Positions 1 through 8,966 of a stretch of DNA of 64,000 bases are shown one piece after another. A model generated the notes under the pieces. It made no database searches and was not told the DNA's origin. It saw only the letters and a program-made list of their open reading frames with translations. The position numbers and the translations under genes were made by a program. Each line of letters begins with the position of its first letter. Positions within the stretch are counted from its first letter, which is position 1. The DNA comes from Streptomyces roseoverticillatus (lineage in GTDB: Bacteria; Actinomycetota; Actinomycetes; Streptomycetales; Streptomycetaceae): positions 569,817-633,816 of the forward strand of contig NZ_JOFL01000006.1 of the NCBI RefSeq assembly GCF_000719265.1. Direction: 5' to 3'.

Positions 1-1
1 G

Positions 2-382
2 CACGTGATCTTCGACAATGACACACGGCACATGTTCGCCAGCGTCTTCGACGGCTCCTGGGACACCTACATCGACGATTTCGCCCAGACGGACGTCGGG
101 GACCGCTTCGACAAGGTCTTCTCGCACACCGAAGGGTTCCCCGGCGTCAAAGATCCGGGGGTGAAGGACTGGTTCGTCTCCCACCAGGAGCCCGCAGGAG
201 TCTTCGTCAGTTCCTATCCCGATCTGACCGTTCAGCAGGTCTGGAAGGATCAGCGCGTGAGCGAGGCGTTCCAGGCGGTGCTGGACACCCCCGAGTTCCG
301 GGCGGCGCTGGACAACCCGGCCAACGCCGAGTTGATGGCCACGCCTGCCTTCCAGAAGCTGCTGGAAGAAGCCTCCGCCTGA
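2..382 (+). CDS. C-terminal part of an unrecognised protein upstream of a DyP peroxidase (5' truncated)
   Basis: The frame is open to the left window edge, so only the C-terminal 126 residues or so are visible; the GTG at 5 is probably internal. I do not recognise a named domain. The segment has a conserved-looking FDGSWDTYIDDFA stretch followed by an acidic/aromatic region, and it ends in an Ala/Leu-rich helical tail. It has no membrane segment or Cys motif. From memory, proteins with this FDGSWD block recur beside DyP peroxidase and catalase-like genes, but I could not check this. It lies 118 bp upstream of the peroxidase on the same strand and may be co-transcribed with the next two genes. 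Function unknown. Confidence 0.7.
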   Translation, partial: HVIFDNDTRHMFASVFDGSWDTYIDDFAQTDVGDRFDKVFSHTEGFPGVKDPGVKDWFVSHQEPAGVFVSSYPDLTVQQVWKDQRVSEAFQAVLDTPEFRAALDNPANAELMATPAFQKLLEEASA

Positions 383-500
383 AACCCGGACGCTCCCAAC
401 CCCCAGAGCCGACCCACCATCGGTGAACTGCGTCGGCTGGTGCCGGTCAGCCAGTGCAGGGCTTGTCCGGGCACAGACCGATGCGGAGACACAAGCGACC

Positions 501-1853
501 ATGAACAGCGCGGACAGCAGCAGCGGGGCCAGTGTGCGCGTCGAGATCGGCGACGTCCAGAGCGGGGCACTGCGCCCGCGGCCCGTCCCGTACGAGGGGA
601 AGTTCATCTTCCTGCGCGTCGACGACCGCCACGCCGGACGTGCCCTGCTGCGGCGGCTGCTCCCCGTGACCTCAGGAGGTCTGCCGAGTGCGAACCGGAG
701 CGGGGACGCCTGGGTCGCTGTGGCGTTCACCTATCAGGGGCTGAAGGCCCTGGGGGTGCCGCAGGAGTCGCTGGACAGCTTTCCACGCGCGTTCCGTGAG
801 GGCATGGCCGCCAGGGCGGAGCTGATCGGCGATGTGGGCGAGAACGCCCCGGCCCACTGGGAGGCGCCGTTCGGGACGGGCGATGTCCACATCGCGTTGA
901 GCGCCCTCTCTTCAGATACGGCGCAGCTGGACCAGGAACTGGAGCGGGCCCGGGTCGCCTATCAGGAAACCCCGGGTGTCCAGGTGATCTGGCAGCAGGA
1001 CGTCCACCAGCTCCCGACCGGGCGCACCACCTTCGGCTTCCGCGACGGCATCAGCCATCCGAACATCGAGGGCGTCGGACTGCCCGGCTCCAATCCGCAG
1101 GAAGCGCCCATCAAGGCCGGCGAGTTCATCCTCGGCTACCCCGACGAAACCGGGAACCTTCCGCCCATGCCCAGCCCCGACGTGCTGGGGCGCAACGGAA
1201 CCTACGTGGCCGTCCGCAAGATTCACACCAACGTGGCGGCCTGGCGCCGGTACCTGCGCGCCAACAGTTCCAGCGCCGAGGAGGAAGCACTCCTGGCGGC
1301 GAAAATGGTCGGGCGCTGGCCGAGTGGGGCACCGCTGACGCTGACGCCGGAGCACGATGACCCGGAGCTGGCGGCGGATCCGCACCGCGTCAACAACTTC
1401 CTGTACCGGGAGCACGACGACCGCGGCCTGCGATGCCCCGCCGGCGCGCACATCCGCCGGAACAACCCCCGCGACTCCACCATCATCGGCGACGCACGGA
1501 TGCACCGCCTCATCCGCCGCGGCACCACCTACGGTCCGCCGTTGCCCGAGGGCGTACTGGAGGACGACGGTGCCGACCGGGGACTGGTGGGAGTCTTTAT
1601 CGGGGCCCACCTTGAACGGCAGTTTGAATTCATCAAGGCCGAGTGGGTCAACGACGGCAACTTCATCGGCTACCCCGGCGAGAAGGACCCGGTGGCCGGG
1701 CACCACGACGGAACCGGCAGCGTCACCATCCCCGACAAGCCGGTCCGGCGCCGCCTGCACAACCTGCCCAGCTTCGTGGTCACCCGTGGCGGCGAGTACT
1801 GCTTCGTGCCGGGGCTGCGAGCCCTGCGCTGGCTCGCCGAACTGGAGGACTGA
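501..1853 (+). CDS. DyP-type (dye-decolorizing) heme peroxidase
   Basis: This 450-residue heme peroxidase is predicted to use H2O2 to oxidise bulky phenolic or dye-like substrates. The DyP signature GFRDGISHP (GxxDG, with the catalytic distal Asp) lies near residue 180. A later His in the GAHIRRNNPRDS block fits the proximal heme ligand. Length is normal for the larger DyP subclasses. I chose the ATG at 501 because a GGAG lies about 12 nt upstream and the protein then begins just before the ferredoxin-like fold. A GTG at 423 would add 26 unstructured residues. No twin-arginine signal is visible, so it is probably cytoplasmic. It is followed 55 bp later by a catalase-like gene, suggesting a peroxide-handling unit. 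Confidence 0.93.
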   Translation: MNSADSSSGASVRVEIGDVQSGALRPRPVPYEGKFIFLRVDDRHAGRALLRRLLPVTSGGLPSANRSGDAWVAVAFTYQGLKALGVPQESLDSFPRAFREGMAARAELIGDVGENAPAHWEAPFGTGDVHIALSALSSDTAQLDQELERARVAYQETPGVQVIWQQDVHQLPTGRTTFGFRDGISHPNIEGVGLPGSNPQEAPIKAGEFILGYPDETGNLPPMPSPDVLGRNGTYVAVRKIHTNVAAWRRYLRANSSSAEEEALLAAKMVGRWPSGAPLTLTPEHDDPELAADPHRVNNFLYREHDDRGLRCPAGAHIRRNNPRDSTIIGDARMHRLIRRGTTYGPPLPEGVLEDDGADRGLVGVFIGAHLERQFEFIKAEWVNDGNFIGYPGEKDPVAGHHDGTGSVTIPDKPVRRRLHNLPSFVVTRGGEYCFVPGLRALRWLAELED

Positions 1854-1908
1854 CGGCAATTCCTACCCGCTGAGGCCCCATCGCGGTCTTCGAGGAAAGG
1901 TCGACGCC

Positions 1909-3048
1909 ATGGCAGCACAGTTCGTCCGCTACACGCCGGACGTCGAAGTCGATGACCCGGACTTCGACCAGAACGTGCAGACGGTGATCGAGAAGACCGA
2001 GAGCTACATCGCCGAGTCCGTCGAGGCCGGTGGCACCGGACGGGCTCTCCGCGACGCCCATGCCAAGGGCTACGGGCTGGTACGCGGGGAAGTGGAGATC
2101 CTGGACGGGCTGCCCCCCGAGTACGCCCAGGGCATCTACGCGACGCCGGGAACCCACGACGCGCTCATCCGTTTCTCCAACGGCTCGCCGCACGCGGGAG
2201 CCGACGCGCGACTGGGCGCAGCCACCGGACTGGCGTTGAAAATGTTCGGCATCCCCGGCCCGACCCTGCTGGAAGACGAACCGGACACGGGCACCTTCGA
2301 CTACGCCAACATCAACGGACCGATCTTCTTCTGCAACACGGTCGAGCACTACCTGTTCATCCAGGAACTGTTCCTGAACGCGCCGGCGTACTTCTCCCAG
2401 GGCCGGCCCGGAGCACATCGCTTCTTCACCGAGTTCGTGACAGGCAAGGGAACGCTGGGCCAGGACGACTGGGCGTGGGACGAGTTCCTGGCCTTCCTCC
2501 GCCTGTCGAAGACTCCTCCCGCCAACCTGCTGCTGTCGAGCTACTGGACGATGGGCGCGGTCCGGCACGGAGACTACATCGCCAAAGTGCGCATCACCCC
2601 CGACCCCGACTCCGCCGCCGCGGTGGTCCGGCGCACCATCGACCCGGCCTCCGCTCAAGAGGTCTTCCGACCGGCCCTGCAGGCCGAGCTGCAGGAGCGG
2701 CCCTACGTCTTCGACATCCAGGTTCAGCTCTGCACCGACCTGGAGCGGATGCCGGTGGAGGACACCACCGTGGAGTGGCCCGAGCAGCTCTCGCCGTCCG
2801 TCACCGTGGCCAAGCTGCGGCTGCCGCAGCAGGACATCTCCGGCCCGGAGAACCTGGCGAAGATGGACTCACTGTCCTTCACACCCTGGCGGGTCACCGC
2901 CGAGCACGCCCCCCTCGGCAACATCATGCGGGCCCGCAAGGAGGTCTACCGGCGATCCTCCATCCAACGCCACAAGCTCAACCAGCAGCCCCGCACAGAG
3001 CCCCGCAGCGCCGACGAGGTGTTTGACGCGCCCCATGAGCCTCAGTGA
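1909..3048 (+). CDS. Catalase-family (catalase-like, SrpA/y4iL type) heme protein
   Basis: This is a 379-residue member of the short catalase-like group. These proteins keep the catalase beta-barrel but lack the full length (about 480 residues or more) of true catalases. Visible family features are the RFSNGSPH segment near residue 85, an ATGLALKMFG strand and a FDYANINGPIFF block near residue 125. The ATG at 1909 has a GAGGAAAGG ribosome site 9 nt upstream. Such proteins act as peroxidases, or as catalase-fold oxygenases or isomerases, rather than efficient catalases. Its place directly after the DyP peroxidase suggests a shared substrate or a shared response to peroxide. The exact reaction cannot be read from sequence. 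Confidence 0.9.
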   Translation: MAAQFVRYTPDVEVDDPDFDQNVQTVIEKTESYIAESVEAGGTGRALRDAHAKGYGLVRGEVEILDGLPPEYAQGIYATPGTHDALIRFSNGSPHAGADARLGAATGLALKMFGIPGPTLLEDEPDTGTFDYANINGPIFFCNTVEHYLFIQELFLNAPAYFSQGRPGAHRFFTEFVTGKGTLGQDDWAWDEFLAFLRLSKTPPANLLLSSYWTMGAVRHGDYIAKVRITPDPDSAAAVVRRTIDPASAQEVFRPALQAELQERPYVFDIQVQLCTDLERMPVEDTTVEWPEQLSPSVTVAKLRLPQQDISGPENLAKMDSLSFTPWRVTAEHAPLGNIMRARKEVYRRSSIQRHKLNQQPRTEPRSADEVFDAPHEPQ

Positions 3049-3261
3049 GCCTCCGCCCAGCTTGACCGGTCACGCCAACTCGTGAGCAGTGTCTCTGAGT
3101 TGGCGGAGGATCAGTCCGGTGCATCGTGCGGCCGGGCCGGGCGGTGGAACGATGGGGCGGAGGTGAAGACCTTCCCATCGGTCAGTTGCCGGATGCCGGC
3201 GAGCCGGGTTGCGCTGTCGTTCCACGGTGGCTCTCCCCTTCGGCTGTCGCTGCGGGCGCCG

Positions 3262-4203
3262 TCACATCGGCGGGGCGTCGAACAGCCCAGGGTCGGCGTC
3301 GTTGTGGGACTTGGCGGCGATGAACTCGTCCATCTCGTTCGCCGTACCCCACTGATCAGCGTTGGCGGGGTCGCGCAGGTCGTAGAGGTGGGGGTGCCAG
3401 GTGTCCTCGTCCAGGACCTCCAGCTCGGTGGTGTACTCGACGGTGTTGCCGGCCCGGTCGAGGAAGTAGCTGAAGGCGTTGTCACCGGCACGGTGCCGCC
3501 CCGGCCCCCACAGACTCTCGACGCCCAGGCGCCGCATCCGGCCGGTGCCGCGCATGAACTCGTCGATGCCGCGCATCTCGAAGGAGGCGTGGTGGAAGGC
3601 CACGTGCGGCCCGCGCACGATGCCGAAGCTGTGGTGGAAGGCGTTGCATCGCAGAAACCAGATGATTTCGCCGCGGCCGCCGAGGCACATGGTGTCCGAG
3701 AGGCGGAACCCCAAGTACTTGATGTACCAGGCGACCGTGGCCTCGGGGGCGGGGGAGTTCATCAGCACATGCGACAACCGCACCGGGACCGGCTCGCGGG
3801 CCTCGACCCTGCGGTGCCGGCGCGGGGTTACGTCGGCGGAGACCTCCACCACGCGGCCCTCGTTGTCGAAGAAGCGGACCCCGTAGCCGCCTCCCGGGGT
3901 GTCCAGCGGCTTCGGCTCGTGGACGAGCCGAACGCCCCCGGCGGTCAGTCGCGCGGCCAGGGTGTCGACGTCGCCGACGCCGGCGGCACCGAAAGCGATG
4001 AGGTCGGTGCGCTTGCGGGCGTCCTCGCGCAGCCGCACCACGTACTGCTCCGGTGAGCCCTCCGCGGCCAGGAACGAGACTCCGGTGTCACCGGCGGTTT
4101 CCGTCAGCCCCCACAGTCCGGTGTAGAAGCGGCGCTGCTCGGCGAAGTTCGGCATGGCGATGTCGATGTGCCGCAGGTGGGTGATCAGGCTGCTGTTGTT
4201 CAT
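3262..4203 (-). CDS. Type I extradiol ring-cleavage dioxygenase (two VOC domains)
   Basis: This 313-residue vicinal-oxygen-chelate protein has two glyoxalase-like modules, at about residues 8-125 and 140-285. The C-terminal module carries the 2-His-1-carboxylate iron site: His in RLSHVLMNSP, His in VAFHHASFEM and Glu in NTVEYTTEL. The family opens catechol-type rings beside the two hydroxyls (2,3-dihydroxybiphenyl or catechol 2,3-dioxygenase types). The ATG at 4203 has GAGGAG 8 nt upstream and lies 17 bp after the stop of the FAD monooxygenase, so the two form one operon. The monooxygenase would hydroxylate an aromatic substrate and this enzyme would then cleave it. The substrate is not deducible. 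Confidence 0.9.
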   Translation of the reverse strand: MNNSSLITHLRHIDIAMPNFAEQRRFYTGLWGLTETAGDTGVSFLAAEGSPEQYVVRLREDARKRTDLIAFGAAGVGDVDTLAARLTAGGVRLVHEPKPLDTPGGGYGVRFFDNEGRVVEVSADVTPRRHRRVEAREPVPVRLSHVLMNSPAPEATVAWYIKYLGFRLSDTMCLGGRGEIIWFLRCNAFHHSFGIVRGPHVAFHHASFEMRGIDEFMRGTGRMRRLGVESLWGPGRHRAGDNAFSYFLDRAGNTVEYTTELEVLDEDTWHPHLYDLRDPANADQWGTANEMDEFIAAKSHNDADPGLFDAPPM

Positions 4204-4220
4204 GGTGTAACTCCTCGTCA

Positions 4221-5378
4221 TCATGCGGGTTCGGACATCTGCTGGTGGCAGGCATCGACCAGCGCATACGCGTCGTGGTGGCGCTGCGCCTGCTCCAGGC
4301 CGGCGATCGCCACGGAGGTCTCCACGAGCGTCCGGCACCGCTGCCGGCGCCGGCCGGTGAACGCCGCAAGCCCTTCGCCGACCGACAGGTGCCGCCCCAA
4401 CTCCTCTGCCAGCACGAGGCCGTCCTCGATGGCCAGTGCCGCGCCGCTGGCCATCTGCGGGGCGGGCGCATGCGCGGCGTCACCGATGACGACGCCGTTG
4501 CCGCGGTGCCAGGGGCCCTCCAGGAACGTCGTCCGCACCGGGCGGCGTACGACCGACTTCGACACGGCAACCAGGTGGCGGAGCTCCTCGACCCGGCCGG
4601 GAAACGGTTCCAGTAGCTGCTGCAGCCGCGGGGCGAGCTCGGCATTCGGAAGGTAGCTCTGCTCCACCCCGTTCTCCGTCAGGAACACATACGCCAGGCT
4701 GCCCGAGATGGGTACGAAGCCGGCCGTGTTGGGCTTCCCCGCGAACTGATGGATCCCGGTGGCCCACGGCGGGCGCGGCACCAGCGCCCGCCACACCATC
4801 TGCCCGTGGTAGTCGACCGAGGCGTCGAGACCCAGCCGGGTCCGCACCGACGAGCCGATCCCGTCCGCGCCTACGATCAGCCCTGCCTGCCTGATCGTCC
4901 CGTCCGACAGCCGCACGCGGACCGGCTCGGACGGCGCGGAGGCCGCCGCCCGCGCGTTCTCCACCTGCTCCACTGCCACGACCGTCAGTCCCCGGTGCAC
5001 CACCACGCCGCACCGTTCGGCTTCCGCATGCAGGATGCGGTGCAGTACGGGGCGCGCGATGCCCGCCATCGCCGGCCGCCGCGCACCGATCAGGCGCGGC
5101 AGCCGGATCTGGTCCACGGGTTCACCGGTCACGTCCACGTGCGTGACCGTGGTCATGCCGTGGCCCTCGGCCAGACATGAGTCCGCCAACCTCAGTTCGG
5201 CCAGCGCGCGCAGCGAAGGACCGGTCAGGCACAGCCCCCAGCCGGAAGTCGCCTCAGCCGGGCTGATCTCGGCGATCTCGACTTGCCACCCGCCACGCGC
5301 CAGGGCAGTGGCCGCCGTCAGCCCGGCAATGCCCGCACCCACGACCACGGCTGTCCGTGCAGCACGACTGCTGTCCAT
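4221..5378 (-). CDS. FAD-dependent aromatic hydroxylase (class A flavoprotein monooxygenase)
   Basis: This 385-residue p-hydroxybenzoate-hydroxylase-fold enzyme has all three family motifs. The N-terminal Rossmann motif GAGIAGLTAATALARGG lies near residue 13, the DG motif in VGADGIGSSVR lies near residue 165, and the GD motif GVVIGDAAHAPAPQMASGA lies near residue 290. It uses NAD(P)H and O2 to hydroxylate an aromatic ring or similar acceptor. The ATG at 5378 has a clear GGGAGG 6 nt upstream; a start at 5495 would add 39 residues ahead of the FAD motif and is unlikely. It is the first gene of a two-gene operon with the extradiol dioxygenase, as in aromatic catabolic or anthraquinone-type ring-cleavage pathways. 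Confidence 0.93.
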   Translation of the reverse strand: MDSSRAARTAVVVGAGIAGLTAATALARGGWQVEIAEISPAEATSGWGLCLTGPSLRALAELRLADSCLAEGHGMTTVTHVDVTGEPVDQIRLPRLIGARRPAMAGIARPVLHRILHAEAERCGVVVHRGLTVVAVEQVENARAAASAPSEPVRVRLSDGTIRQAGLIVGADGIGSSVRTRLGLDASVDYHGQMVWRALVPRPPWATGIHQFAGKPNTAGFVPISGSLAYVFLTENGVEQSYLPNAELAPRLQQLLEPFPGRVEELRHLVAVSKSVVRRPVRTTFLEGPWHRGNGVVIGDAAHAPAPQMASGAALAIEDGLVLAEELGRHLSVGEGLAAFTGRRRQRCRTLVETSVAIAGLEQAQRHHDAYALVDACHQQMSEPA

Positions 5379-5499
5379 ACACGCCTCCCGAGCGCCGATT
5401 TCCCCGAAACCGTAGGACCGATCGGCACCCGGCCCTATCCGATTCGGGAAGCGACCATCCGTATTCGGCAACCACTTGCGCTGGCCCGCGAGCATCTTC

Positions 5500-5769
5500 C
5501 TTGTCGGGCAAGGCCCTCTTCCATGTCGGCGGCGATCAAGCGCATGGCCAGCGGCTAGGTCGCCGGGATCTGCTCGGCCTCGAACTGCGCGATGACGGGC
5601 TCCGCCACCCTGTTACTCACCGTCAGCTGAGTGCGGTGCGGCCCTGGGCTGTCAGGATCTTCTGCATCCGCTGGATGAGCCCGAAGGCCTCCATCGGCCT
5701 CAGGGCGTCTGCCGGCTCGGGGCGCTCCTTGCGCCACTGCTAGGTGCTCAGGTTCACCGCATCGGTCAT
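5500..5769 (-). pseudogene. Decayed small gene with a good ribosome site and a stop at codon 10
   Basis: On the minus strand an ATG at 5769 follows a strong GGGAGGAG site but reads MTDAVNLST and then TAG. The same frame continues with QWRKERPEPADAL and AFGLIQRMQKIL to a second stop. Protein-like helical stretches (AEPVIAQFEAEQ, AMRLIAADMEEGLARQG) continue in shifted frames to about 5500. A nonsense mutation plus frameshifts would explain this. The family is not recognised. It fills most of the 577-bp stretch between the monooxygenase and the cupin, which holds no intact gene. A leaderless or chance pattern cannot be excluded. Confidence 0.35.
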
Positions 5770-5790
5770 TGAGGATCTCCTCCCGCGCCA

Positions 5791-5870
5791 TTTGTTTCAA
5801 CGCTAAGAAACTTGCCGTCGAAGGATAGACGTGGTTTTATTTCAACGTCAAAAGACCGTGGTGTTGAAGC
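5791..5870. promoter_or_regulatory. AT-rich promoter region with repeated TTCAAC motifs upstream of the cupin gene
   Basis: In an otherwise GC-rich region, this stretch has TTTCAACG at 5795-5802 and again at 5840-5847, plus the inverted GTTGAA at 5863-5868. The spacing and repetition suggest an operator shared by the decayed minus-strand gene and the cupin gene. No convincing -35/-10 pair was assigned. Confidence 0.3.
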
Positions 5871-5955
5871 ACTTGCCCGGAGCGCCACCATGCAGCAACC
5901 CGCCCCCGCCGCTCACGCACCATGACCAGTTCCAAAACCCTTACGGAAGGCCGCA

Positions 5956-6459
5956 ATGTCCTACCCCACCCCCCGCTACCACGGCGACAAGGGCGAAGTG
6001 AATGCCTCCTTCCGTGCCGCAGACACCCCGCCGGACCTCACCTCGCCCCGCGGCGACGCCTACCGCTACCTCGCCACGCACGAGTCCACCGGTGGAGAGT
6101 ACGGGCTGTACCAGGTGGACCTGGCAGCACGGGCCGCCGGTGCCAAGACCCACTTCCACAAGGCGATGTCGGAGGCCTTTTACATCCTCTCCGGCGAACT
6201 GGAGCTCTTCAACGGCGACAAGTGGGTGACGGGCCGCACCGGCGACTTCCTGTACGTTCCGCCCGGCGGCCTGCACGCCTTCAAGAACGTGACGGACGAG
6301 CCCATGTCGATGCTCATGCTCTTCACCCCGGGCGCCCCGCGCGAGGAGTTCTTCGAAAGGGTCGCGGAGATGTCGCAGCGCGGCAGCGAGGAACTCAAGG
6401 AGTTCCGTGTGCGGCACGACAGCTACTTCGAGGAGGACTTCGGGACGGGGGCGGTGTAG
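5956..6459 (+). CDS. Cupin-domain protein
   Basis: This 167-residue single-domain beta-barrel protein carries cupin motif 1 as THFHKAMSEAFYILSGELE (two His and the Glu, metal-binding type) at about residues 55-75. Motif 2 is around GDFLYVPPGGLHAFKN at about residues 93-110. The ATG at 5956 has GGAAGG 8 nt upstream. Such stand-alone cupins act as dioxygenases, isomerases or small-ligand sensors; the reaction cannot be assigned. It is transcribed away from the aromatic-degradation pair, from a promoter region with repeated TTCAAC motifs. It faces the acyl-CoA dehydrogenase genes across a strong shared terminator. Confidence 0.9.
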   Translation: MSYPTPRYHGDKGEVNASFRAADTPPDLTSPRGDAYRYLATHESTGGEYGLYQVDLAARAAGAKTHFHKAMSEAFYILSGELELFNGDKWVTGRTGDFLYVPPGGLHAFKNVTDEPMSMLMLFTPGAPREEFFERVAEMSQRGSEELKEFRVRHDSYFEEDFGTGAV

Positions 6460-6651
6460 TGGACTGCGGTTAAGGATTTCGGCGGGAAGGGCAAAGTACC
6501 GCCACCGCCTCCGGGAACCGGGCAACCGGCACCGTACGAGCTGTCAGCGTCTCGACCGGCTCGCCGCGGCCACGGCCACCGAAGTGCAGGACCTGGTCCG
6601 CGACGGCTTGTCGAAGTCGGTATCGCTACGGTCGCGAGCCCGGAGCGACCG

Positions 6652-6685
6652 GGGGGCCTGATTCCGGCATCGGAATCAGGCCCCC
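6652..6685. terminator. Bidirectional hairpin terminator between convergent genes
   Basis: A perfect 15-bp stem (GGGGGCCTGATTCCG paired with its complement) with a GCAT loop lies between the convergent cupin and acyl-CoA dehydrogenase genes. The 190 bp before it (6460-6651) holds no supportable gene. Confidence 0.75.
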
Positions 6686-6704
6686 GGAGCTGCGGTGGCG
6701 AGGG

Positions 6705-7772
6705 TCAGGGCGTGGTGGTGAGGGTGGGCCAGAGGGTGGTGGCGGTGAGGGGCCGGGCCAGGCGGAGGGCCCAGTAGGTCTCGTCGCCGTCTTCGTCGCG
6801 CCAGGACCACAGGCGGGTGGTGGCGAGGTGGAGCGGGCTGAGCAGGGTGATGCCGATGGCGCCGTGCAGTTGGTGGGCGATCCGGGCGATCTCGGCGGCC
6901 GAGGCGGACGCCTGGGCCTTGGCGGCGGCGACGGCGAAGTGCGCGGCCGGGCCGCCGGTGTCCAGCGGGGCGGCAGCGGCCTGGACGGCGGCGCGGACCA
7001 GGGCGGCCTCCTCGATCAGTCGTGCTTCCTCCTGCTTGACGGCTTGGAAGCGGCTGAGCGGACGGCCGAACTGGGTGCGGGCGGCGGTGTGGGCGACCGT
7101 CAGGTGGACGCAGCGTTCGGCGGCTCCGGCTATCAGGGCGGAGCGGGCCAGGGCCGCCCGGAGCCGGGCCTCGGCCAGCAGTTCCGGGGAGATCCGGCGG
7201 ACCTGGGAGGCGGGGATCTCAAGGGCGGCCAGGTGCAGGTCGTCGCGCGGTTCTCCGGCGAGGTTGCCGCCGGGAGTGAGGACGGCCTGGTCGGGGGTGA
7301 GCGTGAACAGGACGGGACCGGAGGGGGCGCCGGCCAGGACGACCACCGCGGTGGCGGCGCGGGCCCAGGGCACGCGCCGCAGGGTGCCGGTGACCAGCAG
7401 GGTGTCGTCGTCGCCCAGACAGCCGGCAGAGCCGACGGGGGAGGCGGCCGGGTGGGCGTAACGGATGACGAGCTCGGGGGCGATGGCGTAGCTGAGCGGG
7501 CCGTCCGGGACGGGCAGACCGGCGCGGCGCAGCAGCGGGCCGGCGACCAGGGCGGTCTCGGCGAACGGGGCGGGGACGGCACGGCGTCCTGCCTCCTGGG
7601 CGGCGGTGAGGAGTTCGGCCGTGGAGGCGTTCGGGGCCGGGAGGGGCACGGCGTCGGCGGCGGTGGTGTTGGTGACGACGGCTATGGCGTCCGGGTCGGC
7701 GTAGAAGGCGGTGGTGTCGTAGGCGTCGGCGGGGATGACGGGTGTGCCGGTGTCGATCGTGCGGGAGTTCAT
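6705..7772 (-). CDS. Acyl-CoA dehydrogenase-like protein (second, shorter subunit)
   Basis: This 355-residue acyl-CoA dehydrogenase homologue has a degenerate N-terminal half but a clear C-terminal helical domain. TQFGRPLSRFQAVKQEEA matches the family's TQFGRPIGxFQxVKH signature, and QLHGAIGIT is also conserved. Its ATG overlaps the stop of the upstream dehydrogenase (TGATG), so translation is coupled and 1:1 assembly is likely. In actinobacteria, adjacent FadE pairs commonly form alpha2beta2 enzymes in which one subunit lacks a full active site; the length and divergence fit that role. The likely reaction is alpha,beta-desaturation of a branched or ring-linked acyl-CoA. The substrate is unknown. 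Confidence 0.9.
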   Translation of the reverse strand: MNSRTIDTGTPVIPADAYDTTAFYADPDAIAVVTNTTAADAVPLPAPNASTAELLTAAQEAGRRAVPAPFAETALVAGPLLRRAGLPVPDGPLSYAIAPELVIRYAHPAASPVGSAGCLGDDDTLLVTGTLRRVPWARAATAVVVLAGAPSGPVLFTLTPDQAVLTPGGNLAGEPRDDLHLAALEIPASQVRRISPELLAEARLRAALARSALIAGAAERCVHLTVAHTAARTQFGRPLSRFQAVKQEEARLIEEAALVRAAVQAAAAPLDTGGPAAHFAVAAAKAQASASAAEIARIAHQLHGAIGITLLSPLHLATTRLWSWRDEDGDETYWALRLARPLTATTLWPTLTTTP

Positions 7773-8941
7773 CAGCGCTGCTCCAGACCGCGTGTAATGA
7801 TGCCGCGAAGGATTTCGTTGGTGCCGCCGCGCAGTGTGTAGCCGGGGCTGTGCAGCAGGGCGAAAGCGAGCAGTTCGGGGTGGCTGCCGGGGGTGGCGTG
7901 CGGGTCGGCCGGGGTCGGCAGGACACTGCGGACGGTGTCGACCAGCGTGACTTCCAGGCGGGTGCCGAGGTCCTTGACCAGGGCGGCCTGGGTGTCGGGC
8001 GAGGATCCGGCGTCCAGGGCCGCGGCCACGCCGAGGGACAGCCGCCGTATGCCGTGCAGACGGGCCGTCAGGATGCCGACCCGGGTGAGCTGTTCGACAG
8101 TGGCCGAGCGCTGCTCCAGTTCACGGAGCAGGGAGACCAGTAGGGGGAAGGTGGACAGATAGCGTTCGGGGCCACTGCGTTCGAAGGCGAGTTCGCCGGT
8201 GACCTGCTTCCATCCGTCGCCCCGCTGCCCGAGCAGCATGCCGTCGGAGACGCCGACGCCTTCGAGGTGGAAGGCGTTGAACCGGTGCTCGCCGCTCATC
8301 AGCCGGATCGGCTCGACCCGTACGCCCGGGGCGCGCAGGTCGACGATGAACTGGCTGAGGCCGGAGTGCTTGTCCTCGGCATCGTCGGTGCGCGCCAGCA
8401 CGATGGCGTAGTCGTTGACGTGGGCGCCGCCGGTCCACATCTTGGTTCCGGTCAACCGCCAGCCGTCGGAGGTGCGTTCGGCACGGGTGGCGACCGAGGC
8501 AAGGTCGGAACCGCTGCTCTTCTCGCTCATGCCGATGGAGAAGAAGCACTGCCCGGCGGCGATCCTCGGCAGGAAGAAACGGCGCTGCTCCTCGGTGCCG
8601 TGCCGGAGGATGGACGGGCCGGCCTGCCGGTCGGAGACCCAGTGGGCGCTGACCGGGGCGCCGGCGGCGAGCAGCTCCTCGATCACCACATAGCGCTCCA
8701 GGAAGCCGCGGCCCGCGCCGCCGTACTCGGTGGGCAGGGCCATGCCGACCCAGCCGCGCTCGGCGAGGCGGCGGCTGAAGCCGGGATCCCAGCCGGCCAG
8801 CCAGGAGTCGGGACGGCCGAGCACGGTGCCGCGTGCGCGCTCCTCGTCGACGAAGGCGCGGACCTCGGCGCGGAGCCGGCGGGCCGATTCGGGCAGGGTG
8901 ACATCGGGGAATGCGATCGGTGAAGGCGTAGAAGGAGACAT
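7772..8941 (-). CDS. Acyl-CoA dehydrogenase (first subunit)
   Basis: This 389-residue acyl-CoA dehydrogenase carries the flavin-binding segment FFSIGMSEKSSGSDLASV near residue 135 and the middle beta-domain. Its C-terminal helical domain ends GGTNEILRGIITRGLEQR, the usual C-terminal R-G motif. The ELAFERSGPERYL helix is typical of the FadE17/FadE26-like group that works on bulky substrates such as steroid or polycyclic side chains. The ATG at 8941 has GGGAG about 12 nt upstream. It is coupled to the second dehydrogenase and follows two CoA-transferase genes on the same strand, which suggests a pathway that activates an acid as its CoA thioester and then desaturates it. Confidence 0.95.
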   Translation of the reverse strand: MSPSTPSPIAFPDVTLPESARRLRAEVRAFVDEERARGTVLGRPDSWLAGWDPGFSRRLAERGWVGMALPTEYGGAGRGFLERYVVIEELLAAGAPVSAHWVSDRQAGPSILRHGTEEQRRFFLPRIAAGQCFFSIGMSEKSSGSDLASVATRAERTSDGWRLTGTKMWTGGAHVNDYAIVLARTDDAEDKHSGLSQFIVDLRAPGVRVEPIRLMSGEHRFNAFHLEGVGVSDGMLLGQRGDGWKQVTGELAFERSGPERYLSTFPLLVSLLRELEQRSATVEQLTRVGILTARLHGIRRLSLGVAAALDAGSSPDTQAALVKDLGTRLEVTLVDTVRSVLPTPADPHATPGSHPELLAFALLHSPGYTLRGGTNEILRGIITRGLEQR

Positions 8942-8966
8942 GGGTTATTCGCTCCCGGGTCAGGGA

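Noticed and set aside
6460..6650. Short plus-strand frame after the cupin (to about 6,661)
   Set aside because: No ribosome site or recognisable motif; composition is like non-coding DNA, and it ends in the terminator.
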